The notes beneath the pieces are model-generated. The model searched no databases. It had not been told where the DNA came from and saw nothing but the letters and a program-made list of their open reading frames with translations. A DNA stretch of 5,545 nucleotides from an uncultured beta proteobacterium. GTDB taxonomy: Bacteria > Pseudomonadota > Gammaproteobacteria > Burkholderiales > Burkholderiaceae_C. Below are positions 1-5,428 of this stretch, one piece after another. The position numbers and the translations under genes are program-made. The stretch is taken from the NCBI GenBank assembly GCA_903944555.1, contig CAJASG010000244.1, positions 1 to 5,545 on the forward strand, read 5' to 3'. Positions within the stretch are counted from its first letter, which is position 1. Each line of letters starts with the position of its first letter.

Positions 1-63
1 GTCAGCGCGTCTGCACTGAACATGATGACCAATCTGGGCATGCCGGTCTCGGTGAAAATCTGA
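1..63 (+). CDS. C-terminal end of an unidentified protein (5' truncated by the window)
   Basis: An open frame enters from the left edge and stops at TGA 61-63. Only 20 residues are visible, VSASALNMMTNLGMPVSVKI. The tail is mildly hydrophobic and has no motif I can assign, so no function is given. The call rests on frame continuity from base 1, plausible codon use and the fact that the next gene on the same strand begins about 170 bases later. That gap makes co-transcription with the sensor gene uncertain. It could also be a chance open stretch. Confidence 0.45.
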   Translation, partial: VSASALNMMTNLGMPVSVKI

Positions 64-96
64 AGAGGGTCGAGAAATAACGTCGCTTCAACTCAA

Positions 97-111
97 TTGC
101 AATTTATGCAA
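97..111. promoter_or_regulatory. 15-base palindrome, possible operator
   Basis: TTGCA-ATTTA-TGCAA forms perfect 5-base arms around an AT-rich 5-base centre. It lies in the intergenic region about 130 bases before the sensor reading frame. The size and symmetry suit a dimeric helix-turn-helix regulator. The AT-rich stretch TAAATTAT at 141-148 could be a -10 region, but I see no good -35 partner. Function is inferred; short palindromes of this size also occur by chance. Confidence 0.25.
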
Positions 112-114
112 CAA

Positions 115-129
115 TGCCCAGTAAGGGCA
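115..129. repeat. Short inverted repeat (TGCCC/GGGCA)
   Basis: TGCCC and GGGCA flank the 5-base loop AGTAA, right after the palindrome at 97-111. It lies about 50 bases past the upstream gene's stop. No T-run follows, so it is not a convincing intrinsic terminator. It may be a weak RNA hairpin or part of a regulatory region. Confidence 0.2.
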
Positions 130-186
130 CTACTCTGCATTAAATTATCCGCGTTTAACCAATAAACTTCGCAAGAAGCCACAAGC

Positions 187-213
187 ATGAATAAGCCCAC
201 CCCCACCGCGTAA
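187..213 (+). other. Eight-codon frame MNKPTPTA, possible original start of the sensor gene
   Basis: ATG 187 follows a weak Shine-Dalgarno-like AAGAAG (173-178, 8-base spacing) and reads MNKPTPTA before TAA 211-213. The run of five C at 200-204 lies inside it. Removing one C would join it directly to the sensor frame, giving MNKPTPPRNTNSCLQ and then VIDTLFQKAQ. 'MNKPTP...' resembles an ordinary protein N-terminus. It could therefore be the real start of the sensor gene, displaced by a one-base insertion or read error, or a leader peptide, or chance. No homology search was possible. Confidence 0.25.
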
Positions 214-232
214 CACTAATTCGTGCCTGCAA

Positions 233-1831
233 GTGATTGATACACTGTTTCAGAAGGCCCAAATGATAGCGAATGAAGCCGCCGGGGTGGATCTAGTGCA
301 GGCACAGCGTGAGGCTGTCGATAGCCTGCGCGTGCATCATATCGAGTTGGAGCTGCATAACGACGAGTTACGTCGCATTCTGACCGCACTTAGCACCGCA
401 GATGCACGCTATTTCGATTTTTATGAACTGGCACCGGTGGGATATGCCACTGTTGATGAGAGGGCGACGATCATACAGGCTAACGGCGCCACAGCCGACC
501 TGTTGGGACTGTCCCACGGTGAGCCGATTGGAAAGGCGCTGCCCGGCTTTATGTCAGCACCCGATGCCAACAGATTCTTCCTGATGTGCCGACGGGTGCT
601 GGCCAGCTCCCGCGTGCATTCCTGCGAGCTGCAGATGCTCCAAGCCAGCGGCAACACGATTTGGGTCGAACTGCAAGCCATTGCTGTCATCGGTGAGGTC
701 GGCGCATCGGTAGTCCGGTTGGTGTTGAGTGACATCACGGCACGCAAGCACCTTGAAGAACGCCTGCTCATCAGCGAAGCCAGTTCCCAAGCCCTCTTGG
801 ACGAAGCCTCGGATGCCATCTTCATAGTTGATGCCGCTGGACACTACAAATATGTCAATATACAGGCCACGCGGCTGCTGGGCTTCAGTTGTGACGAAAT
901 GCTGAGCATGAATTTTCGCGAAATTACGGTTGATTGCGACATGGAGGCAACGGAAGTGCTGTTTCAGCAATTGCGGGATACCGGGGTCTTACGCTATGAG
1001 CGGACGCTTAAACGCCGCGACGGCAGCGCGGTATGCGTGGAGCTCAATTGCAGGGTGCTGACCGATGGCCGAATTTTTAGTGCATGCCGTGACATCAGCG
1101 ATCGCAAAGAAGCCGAATCACAACAACGGGACAACAACAAGTTCCGCGACGCGGTTCTAGACTCGGTGCCGTCACAAATTGCGATCTTAGACGAAACTGG
1201 CATGATCGTGGCCGTCAACCGGAGTTGGCGCGAATTTGCCCTGGCCAACAGTGCGGTGCCCGGCCAGCCTGCCCACAACACCCAGATTGGCGTCAGCTAT
1301 CTGGATATTTGCAATTCGGCACAGGGTGGCACCTCATCGGAGGGGGCTGTGCTGGCGGGCAACGGCGTTCTGAACGTGATCCGTGGCACGATCCCGGTCT
1401 TTCGGTTTGAATACCCGTGCCACTCGCCATCCCGGCAGCAGTGGTTCGTCATGAACGTTACGCCACTGGGCGTGGAGAGCTCGGGCGCGGTGGTCATCCA
1501 TACCGACATTACCGAACGGCGGCGATCGCAGGAGCAATTGCTGACCCAAGCCGTGGATGCAGAAGTCGCTAGCTCGCGAAAGAAGCTGCGCGAGATGGCG
1601 GCCTACAATTCAACCGTCATTGAGGAAGAGCGCAAACACATTGCGCGCGAAGTGCACGACGAGTTGGGGCAGGTGTTGACGGCCTTGCTCATGGAAATTC
1701 GTTGTTTGAAATGCGTTCTAGTACTTTGTACCCAAATATTGTCGACATGGTTGCAGGCATGCGCTCGCTGGTTTACCGTGCCCTGGAGGGGGGGCGCACT
1801 GTGGCGGAAAATTTGCGCCCCATGGCCCTGA
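233..1831 (+). CDS. Multi-PAS sensor with HisKA_3 dimerisation helix; 3' end frameshifted
   Basis: This is the sensory half of a cytoplasmic histidine kinase; I see no signal peptide or membrane segment. Residues 32-49 carry the linker LRVHHIELELHNDELRRI that often precedes PAS arrays. Three PAS domains follow at about 58-170 (ends SDITARKH), 182-292 (ends RDISDRKE) and 304-428. The third contains EYPCHSP and ends HTDITERR. A short coiled coil then leads to EEERKHIAREVHDELGQVL with phospho-acceptor His475, the HisKA_3 (NarX-type, HPK7) signature. After Leu492-Lys493 the frame reads into low-quality, Cys/Trp-rich sequence and stops at TGA 1829-1831, while the natural continuation lies in the -1 frame. 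GTG 233 is the longest start within this frame but lacks a ribosome-binding site. ATG 263 (Met11) has AGAAGG five bases upstream and is the better-supported start. The true start may be ATG 187. As read, the protein has no ATPase domain and cannot autophosphorylate. The domain order is clear; the ligands are unknown. Confidence 0.85.
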   Translation: MIDTLFQKAQMIANEAAGVDLVQAQREAVDSLRVHHIELELHNDELRRILTALSTADARYFDFYELAPVGYATVDERATIIQANGATADLLGLSHGEPIGKALPGFMSAPDANRFFLMCRRVLASSRVHSCELQMLQASGNTIWVELQAIAVIGEVGASVVRLVLSDITARKHLEERLLISEASSQALLDEASDAIFIVDAAGHYKYVNIQATRLLGFSCDEMLSMNFREITVDCDMEATEVLFQQLRDTGVLRYERTLKRRDGSAVCVELNCRVLTDGRIFSACRDISDRKEAESQQRDNNKFRDAVLDSVPSQIAILDETGMIVAVNRSWREFALANSAVPGQPAHNTQIGVSYLDICNSAQGGTSSEGAVLAGNGVLNVIRGTIPVFRFEYPCHSPSRQQWFVMNVTPLGVESSGAVVIHTDITERRRSQEQLLTQAVDAEVASSRKKLREMAAYNSTVIEEERKHIAREVHDELGQVLTALLMEIRCLKCVLVLCTQILSTWLQACARWFTVPWRGGALWRKICAPWP

Positions 1832-4347
1832 ACATGGGGCTGCACCCGGCCATCGAATGGCTGTGCAATGAAGCCGATGCGCAATCCAGTTTGGATTGCA
1901 CATTTGTGATAAGTGGCACTGACAACACTGCGCGCAAGCAGGCGGAAGAAAAACTGGCTGCCGAAATTCAAGACGGGCAAGCGGCAGAACTCCATAAAAA
2001 TGAATGGTTCCGCTTGCAAAGCACGGCACTCGAAGTCTGCGCCAATGCCATCCTGATTGCAGACATTGATGGCGTCGTTCAATGGGCCAACCCGGCTTTC
2101 TGCGCACTCTCCGGCTATGACAATGACGAGGTCATCGGCCGAACGCCCGGTGACCTGGTTAGATCCGGCGTGCACGACAGAGCCTACTACACGGTTCTTT
2201 GGCAAACCATATTGGACGGGAAGCCGTGGCATGGAGAGCTGGTCAACCGAAAGAAAGACGGCACTCTCTACAACGAGGAAATGACGATCACGCCAGTGAC
2301 GGGCACCGGCGGTGCAATCACCCACGTCATTGTGGTCAAGCAGGACATTACCGGACATAAAAAAGTGGAGGAAATCGCCAAGGCCTCCAACCATGCCAAG
2401 TCGATGTTTCTGGCCAACATGAGTCATGAAATTCGCACGCCCATGAATGGGGTGATTGGTATGGTGGACATCTTGCAGCAAACCAAGCTGGAACCTCAGC
2501 AGCACCGCATGCTCAACACCATTCAGCGATCAGCACAGAACCTGCTCAACATCCTGAATGACATCCTCGATTTTTCCAAGATCGAGGCTGGCAAGCTCGA
2601 CATCGAGCGTATCCCGACCCATTTGCGCGAACTCTCAGAGGGCGTCGCCCATCTCATGGTGGCCACCTCGGGCAGCAAACTGATCGATCTTTCGGTCTAC
2701 GTGTCACCGGCACTGCCGCACTACGTGTTGACGGACCCGACCCGCCTGCGCCAGGTATTGCTCAACCTGCTGGGCAACGCCATCAAGTTCACAGCACGAA
2801 AGGACGGAAAACCCGCACAGGTGACCTTGTACGTGGAGCCCAGCACTCTGGCCTCTGGGCTACCGGGGGTGAAGTTCCGCGTCGTCGACAGCGGTATTGG
2901 CATGAGTACTGAGGTGCAGCTCAAGCTGTTTCGGCCTTTCACCCAAGCAGACGAGAGCACTGCCCGCAAATTTGGCGGAACGGGTTTGGGCTTAAGCATT
3001 AGCCAGCGCCTGGTCGAGATGATGGACGGGCACATTTCGGTGTGCAGCGTGGAGGGGCAAGGCTCCGAGTTCATCGTTGAATTGCCGTTACAAGGCGCAC
3101 CAACGCCAGGTATGCCGGTGTTTGGCCCGAGCCTGCACGGGGTCCAGGTACTGACCGTGAATCACGATGCGGCACTGAGCGAGCTGGTCGCTTCCTACCT
3201 GCGGGATGCAGAGGCCGAGGTCACCGCGTATCCCGATTTGGTCGCAGTGCGGCACCATTTGGCGCAGTTGCCAATTGACGCTGGACCCTCGGTCGTACTG
3301 CTGGGTGTTGATACGCACAGTGTCTCCGGTGACATGGATCTGCCTGCCGGGGTCGGCATTGTTTGCCTGGAACGGCGCACCGGCAGCACCGTGGTGGATG
3401 CATTTACCGTCAGCGCCTACCCGCTTAACTACTGCGATTTGATTCAGGCCATCGCCTTTGCCAGTGGTCGCCTTGCACGTTCTACCGTTGCACTCACGCG
3501 CCAGCTGGGCGACATGACGCCACTTGCCCCTCCGACGCTTGAACAAGCCGTGGCCGGCAATTGCCTCATTTTGCTGGCGGAGGACAACGAAACCAACCGC
3601 AATGTCATGCAGCTTCAGTTGCGTTGGCTGGGCTACGCCTGCGAGACGGCTGAAGATGGGGTGATAGCGCTGGAAATGTGGCGCACTGGCCGCTACGCAC
3701 TGCTGCTGACCGATTGCCACATGCCCCGTATGGATGGCTTTGCCCTAACAGCGGCGATCCGGCAAGCGGAACCCATAGGCACGCGCCTGCCGATTGTGGC
3801 CATCACCGCCAACGCCATGCAGGGCGAGTCCGAACGCTGCCTGGGACGGGGCATGGATGCCTATTTGTCCAAACCCATGCGCATGGAGGATCTCACCCCC
3901 CTGCTGGCAAGATGGCTGCCCAGATCAGTGACTGGTACCATACCCACTTCCATGAATCCTCCGTTAGCCGTAAATCCAGAACGCCTAAATGTTTGGAATT
4001 CTGCGGCCCTCGGGGAGAGGGTGGGTAACGATTCTTCCACGCAGCACCGGTTGCTGAAGCAATTCTTGGTGCGTGCTGAAATTCAAGTCGCCACCATCTC
4101 CCGGACGACGGTGAATGCAGAGTACGAAACGGTAAGGAACACTGCACATGCGTTGAAGTCTGTGGCTCACATGGTGGGCGCTGTCTTACTGGGAGAATTG
4201 TCTGACGATATTGAAACGGCGGCCATTGAAAACGACACGAAGAAATGCCTTGCCTTGCTGCAAAAGCTGGACTTGATATTTTCCACCACCAGAAAAGAAA
4301 TTGAAGCACAGATCTCGGCACGCCTTGCTGACAACACGCAGATGTAG
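1702..4347 (+). CDS. Hybrid histidine kinase (PAS-HisKA-HATPase_c-pseudo-REC-REC-HPt), with remnant of a second kinase at its N-terminus
   Basis: This is a BarA/unorthodox-type sensor kinase with a full internal phosphorelay; no membrane segments are seen. Residues 1-73 continue the HisKA_3 region of the preceding frame, including AENLRPMALNMGLHPAIEWL. Its ATPase domain is absent, and from about residue 75 (NTARKQAEEKL) the sequence is a PAS-exit type linker. One PAS domain spans about 100-222. HisKA carries MSHEIRTPMNGVIGM with His242. HATPase_c has an N box around Asn355/Asn359, G1 VVDSGIGM (Asp396), F box LFRPF (409-413) and G2 GGTGLGL (425-431). Residues about 480-600 form a degenerate receiver: Gly535 sits where the phospho-Asp should be and Tyr573 where Lys should be. 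A canonical receiver follows (Glu627/Asp628, Asp671 in LLTDCHMPRMDG, Thr702, Lys724). A C-terminal HPt has AHALKS with His816. TTG 1702 is unlikely to be a real start; see the reinitiation candidates ATG 1822 and ATG 1834. Phosphate would flow His242, Asp671, His816, then an outside regulator, plausibly the one at 4608. Confidence 0.9.
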   Translation: MFEMRSSTLYPNIVDMVAGMRSLVYRALEGGRTVAENLRPMALNMGLHPAIEWLCNEADAQSSLDCTFVISGTDNTARKQAEEKLAAEIQDGQAAELHKNEWFRLQSTALEVCANAILIADIDGVVQWANPAFCALSGYDNDEVIGRTPGDLVRSGVHDRAYYTVLWQTILDGKPWHGELVNRKKDGTLYNEEMTITPVTGTGGAITHVIVVKQDITGHKKVEEIAKASNHAKSMFLANMSHEIRTPMNGVIGMVDILQQTKLEPQQHRMLNTIQRSAQNLLNILNDILDFSKIEAGKLDIERIPTHLRELSEGVAHLMVATSGSKLIDLSVYVSPALPHYVLTDPTRLRQVLLNLLGNAIKFTARKDGKPAQVTLYVEPSTLASGLPGVKFRVVDSGIGMSTEVQLKLFRPFTQADESTARKFGGTGLGLSISQRLVEMMDGHISVCSVEGQGSEFIVELPLQGAPTPGMPVFGPSLHGVQVLTVNHDAALSELVASYLRDAEAEVTAYPDLVAVRHHLAQLPIDAGPSVVLLGVDTHSVSGDMDLPAGVGIVCLERRTGSTVVDAFTVSAYPLNYCDLIQAIAFASGRLARSTVALTRQLGDMTPLAPPTLEQAVAGNCLILLAEDNETNRNVMQLQLRWLGYACETAEDGVIALEMWRTGRYALLLTDCHMPRMDGFALTAAIRQAEPIGTRLPIVAITANAMQGESERCLGRGMDAYLSKPMRMEDLTPLLARWLPRSVTGTIPTSMNPPLAVNPERLNVWNSAALGERVGNDSSTQHRLLKQFLVRAEIQVATISRTTVNAEYETVRNTAHALKSVAHMVGAVLLGELSDDIETAAIENDTKKCLALLQKLDLIFSTTRKEIEAQISARLADNTQM
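1706..1714 (+). other. Frameshift point splitting the kinase gene
   Basis: The upstream frame reads TTG AAA TGC (Leu-Lys-Cys) and the family-like sequence continues as ATG CGT (Met-Arg) from 1711. Adding one A to the AAA restores MEIRCLKMRSS, and spacing to the later NLRP motif then looks normal for HisKA_3 kinases. T-TTG-AAA is not a proper X-XXY-YYZ slippery heptamer, so a one-base deletion or a sequencing error is more likely than programmed slippage. Confidence 0.7.
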
Positions 4348-4383
4348 GGCTCGCCAATTCCAGTGTTCACTGTTAATTGCCTC

Positions 4384-4409
4384 GTACAGGACACCTTTGA
4401 CTCCTGTAC
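4384..4409. repeat. Perfect 8-base inverted repeat after the kinase gene
   Basis: GTACAGGA (4384-4391) and TCCTGTAC (4402-4409) are exact complements around a 10-base spacer, 37 bases past the kinase stop. The + strand continues with AAAA rather than a T-run, so it does not read as an intrinsic terminator for the kinase. It may be an operator for a dimeric protein (half-site centres 18 bases apart) or an mRNA 3' stem-loop. Confidence 0.4.
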
Positions 4410-4421
4410 AAAACATGCGTA

Positions 4422-4451
4422 TTGACTTCTTGAAGAGCAGGCTGACAGAAT
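4422..4451 (+). promoter_or_regulatory. Weak sigma-70-like promoter candidate
   Basis: TTGACT (4422-4427) matches the -35 consensus at five of six positions. It is followed after 18 bases by CAGAAT (4446-4451), four of six to the -10. It could start a transcript reading into the response regulator gene with a leader of about 150 bases. No extended -10 is seen, and the alternative at 4467-4508 competes with it. Confidence 0.2.
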
Positions 4452-4466
4452 TCGATTTCAACCATA

Positions 4467-4508
4467 CCTCACATCGTGAGGCAGTACATGACGGAATTGC
4501 AGTATAAG
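4467..4508 (+). promoter_or_regulatory. Palindrome plus TATAAG: possible activator-dependent promoter
   Basis: CCTCAC-ATC-GTGAGG (4467-4481) is a perfect palindrome. TATAAG (4503-4508) matches the -10 consensus at five of six positions but has no recognisable -35 at the expected 4480-4485. If transcription begins near 4515, the palindrome centre is near -41, where class II activators bind. The transcript would carry a leader of about 93 bases before the response regulator. The arrangement is seen; the function is inferred. The palindrome could instead be a simple triloop hairpin. Confidence 0.3.
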
Positions 4509-4563
4509 AGGTTTTGATCGTGACAGAAATGGTTGATTTCGCTCCACTCATTGTCACTTGCTT

Positions 4564-4594
4564 AGATTGGCTTAGCCAACTAAACAGCCAATCT
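4564..4594 (+). promoter_or_regulatory. Perfect 9-base inverted repeat with competing inner hairpin, just before the regulator start
   Basis: AGATTGGCT (4564-4572) pairs exactly with AGCCAATCT (4586-4594) over a 13-base loop. The same left arm can instead pair locally: TTGGC (4567-4571) with GCCAA (4575-4579) over the triloop TTA. The two folds exclude each other. The right-hand copies also form a direct repeat, AGCCAA at 4574-4579 and 4586-4591, 12 bases apart, close to the tandem half-site period used by OmpR/PhoB-type regulators. It ends 13 bases before ATG 4608, where no Shine-Dalgarno is visible. It could be an autoregulatory operator or an mRNA structure controlling initiation. Confidence 0.45.
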
Positions 4595-4607
4595 CTTATG
4601 ATCTCGC

Positions 4608-5288
4608 ATGGCAACCATAATTTTTTTGGAAGATGAGGAAATCCTTCGCCAAGGAATGGTGCGGTTATTCTGTAACCGAGGTCATATTGTCGATGCGGTT
4701 GGTAGCATTGCTGAATTTGATCGAATATTCAACCCGCAACGCCACACAATAGCAATCATTGATCTTATGGTTCCGGACGGCAATGGGATGGAGGTAATCG
4801 CGAAGCTTCGTCAGCGGGATCTAAAAGTTGGAATCGTAGTTCTCACTGGTAAATCAAGCCTATCCGACAAGATGATTGGGCTGGAAGTTGGTGCTGATCA
4901 TTATTTGACTAAGACCGCGCATGTTGAGGAAATCGCCGGAACTATAAGTGCACTCGAAAGGCGCCTCAAACAAGGTGTCCCCAGTGCTAGTTGGGTTCTT
5001 GATTGCAGTCAATTGACGTTGAGTCCGCCAGGATTTCCTCCTATTAATCTTAGTGCGCAAGACTTTATCGTGTTGAAATCTGTGATGGCTGGCACGGGTG
5101 CCGTAGTTGACAAGCGTTCCATTATTGATGCCTTGGGCGCAGACTTTCTAAGCTATGACGAACGGCGCCTTGATACTCAAATGAACCGCCTTCGGCGAAA
5201 AATTCGTGATGCTTGCAACTTGGAACTCCCCATTAAGACTTTGCGTACACGGGGCTACCAATTTTGTTCTCCATTAGAGCACCGCTAA
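4608..5288 (+). CDS. OmpR-family response regulator (REC plus winged-helix DNA-binding domain)
   Basis: This is a cytoplasmic transcription regulator of 226 residues, the usual length for the family. Residues 1-118 form a receiver: acidic pocket Glu8/Asp9, phospho-acceptor Asp52 in IIDLMVPDGNG, Thr80 in VVLTGKS and Lys102 in YLTKTA. The normally conserved Pro after that Lys is Thr103. Residues about 125-222 form the winged helix (Trans_reg_C), with DFIVLKSVMA, the recognition-helix region DTQMNRLRRKIRDA and the terminal wing IKTLRTRGYQF. ATG 4608 is the only sensible start because an in-frame TGA lies at 4599-4601. No Shine-Dalgarno is evident, so initiation may be weak, structured or leaderless. 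It sits 260 bases after the hybrid kinase, on the same strand, and is the likely acceptor of phosphate from the kinase HPt domain, though this pairing is inferred. Codon use looks more AT-rich than in the kinase. Target genes are not visible here. Confidence 0.92.
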   Translation: MATIIFLEDEEILRQGMVRLFCNRGHIVDAVGSIAEFDRIFNPQRHTIAIIDLMVPDGNGMEVIAKLRQRDLKVGIVVLTGKSSLSDKMIGLEVGADHYLTKTAHVEEIAGTISALERRLKQGVPSASWVLDCSQLTLSPPGFPPINLSAQDFIVLKSVMAGTGAVVDKRSIIDALGADFLSYDERRLDTQMNRLRRKIRDACNLELPIKTLRTRGYQFCSPLEHR

Positions 5289-5289
5289 A

Positions 5290-5348
5290 TGCAATTCTTG
5301 ATTCGATAATGCCTGTGGCGTGAAGCCGGTAGACTCGCAGGAATTGCA
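5290..5348. repeat. Distant inverted repeat TGCAATTC/GAATTGCA downstream of the regulator
   Basis: TGCAATTC (5290-5297) and GAATTGCA (5341-5348) are exact complements separated by 43 bases, beginning one base after the regulator stop codon. The loop is long and no T-run follows, so it is a poor terminator. A smaller imperfect stem (gggaaga/tctccc, 5351-5367) and a 5-base stem (CTGAT/ATCAG, 5371-5383) follow, also without T-runs. No gene is seen from 5289 to 5428. Confidence 0.25.
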
Positions 5349-5428
5349 CGGGGAAGAGGTTTCTCCCACCCTGATTTCATCAGATTTCCAGATTCCATAT
5401 CAGACAATTCGGAGGGACGCATTAAAAC

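Noticed and set aside
1705..1711. Programmed -1 frameshifting between the two kinase frames
   Set aside because: T-TTG-AAA does not allow good re-pairing in both ribosomal sites, and I saw no clear stimulatory stem directly after it. A one-base deletion is simpler.
1603..2505. A 300-codon open frame on the minus strand, opposite the kinase junction
   Set aside because: It lies wholly antisense to recognisable kinase sequence, its translation shows no domain, and it mirrors the codon bias of the + strand gene.
3088..3720. A 210-codon open frame on the minus strand
   Set aside because: It is antisense to the pseudo-receiver and receiver coding sequence, rich in Gln/His/Arg, and has no motif or ribosome-binding site.
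4384..4409. Intrinsic terminator after the kinase gene
   Set aside because: The stem is perfect but is followed by A residues, not T, on the coding strand, and no T-run flanks it suitably for the other strand either.
4301..4507. A + strand frame of 68 codons in the intergenic region
   Set aside because: It overlaps the kinase end in another frame, has no convincing start signal, and its sequence is covered by inverted repeats.
4186..4614. A minus-strand frame covering the gap between kinase and regulator
   Set aside because: Much of it is antisense to the HPt coding region, and the rest shows no conserved features. The gap is better explained as regulatory sequence.
5371..5383. Intrinsic terminator after the response regulator
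   Set aside because: A stem of only five base pairs (CTGAT/ATCAG) without a T-run.
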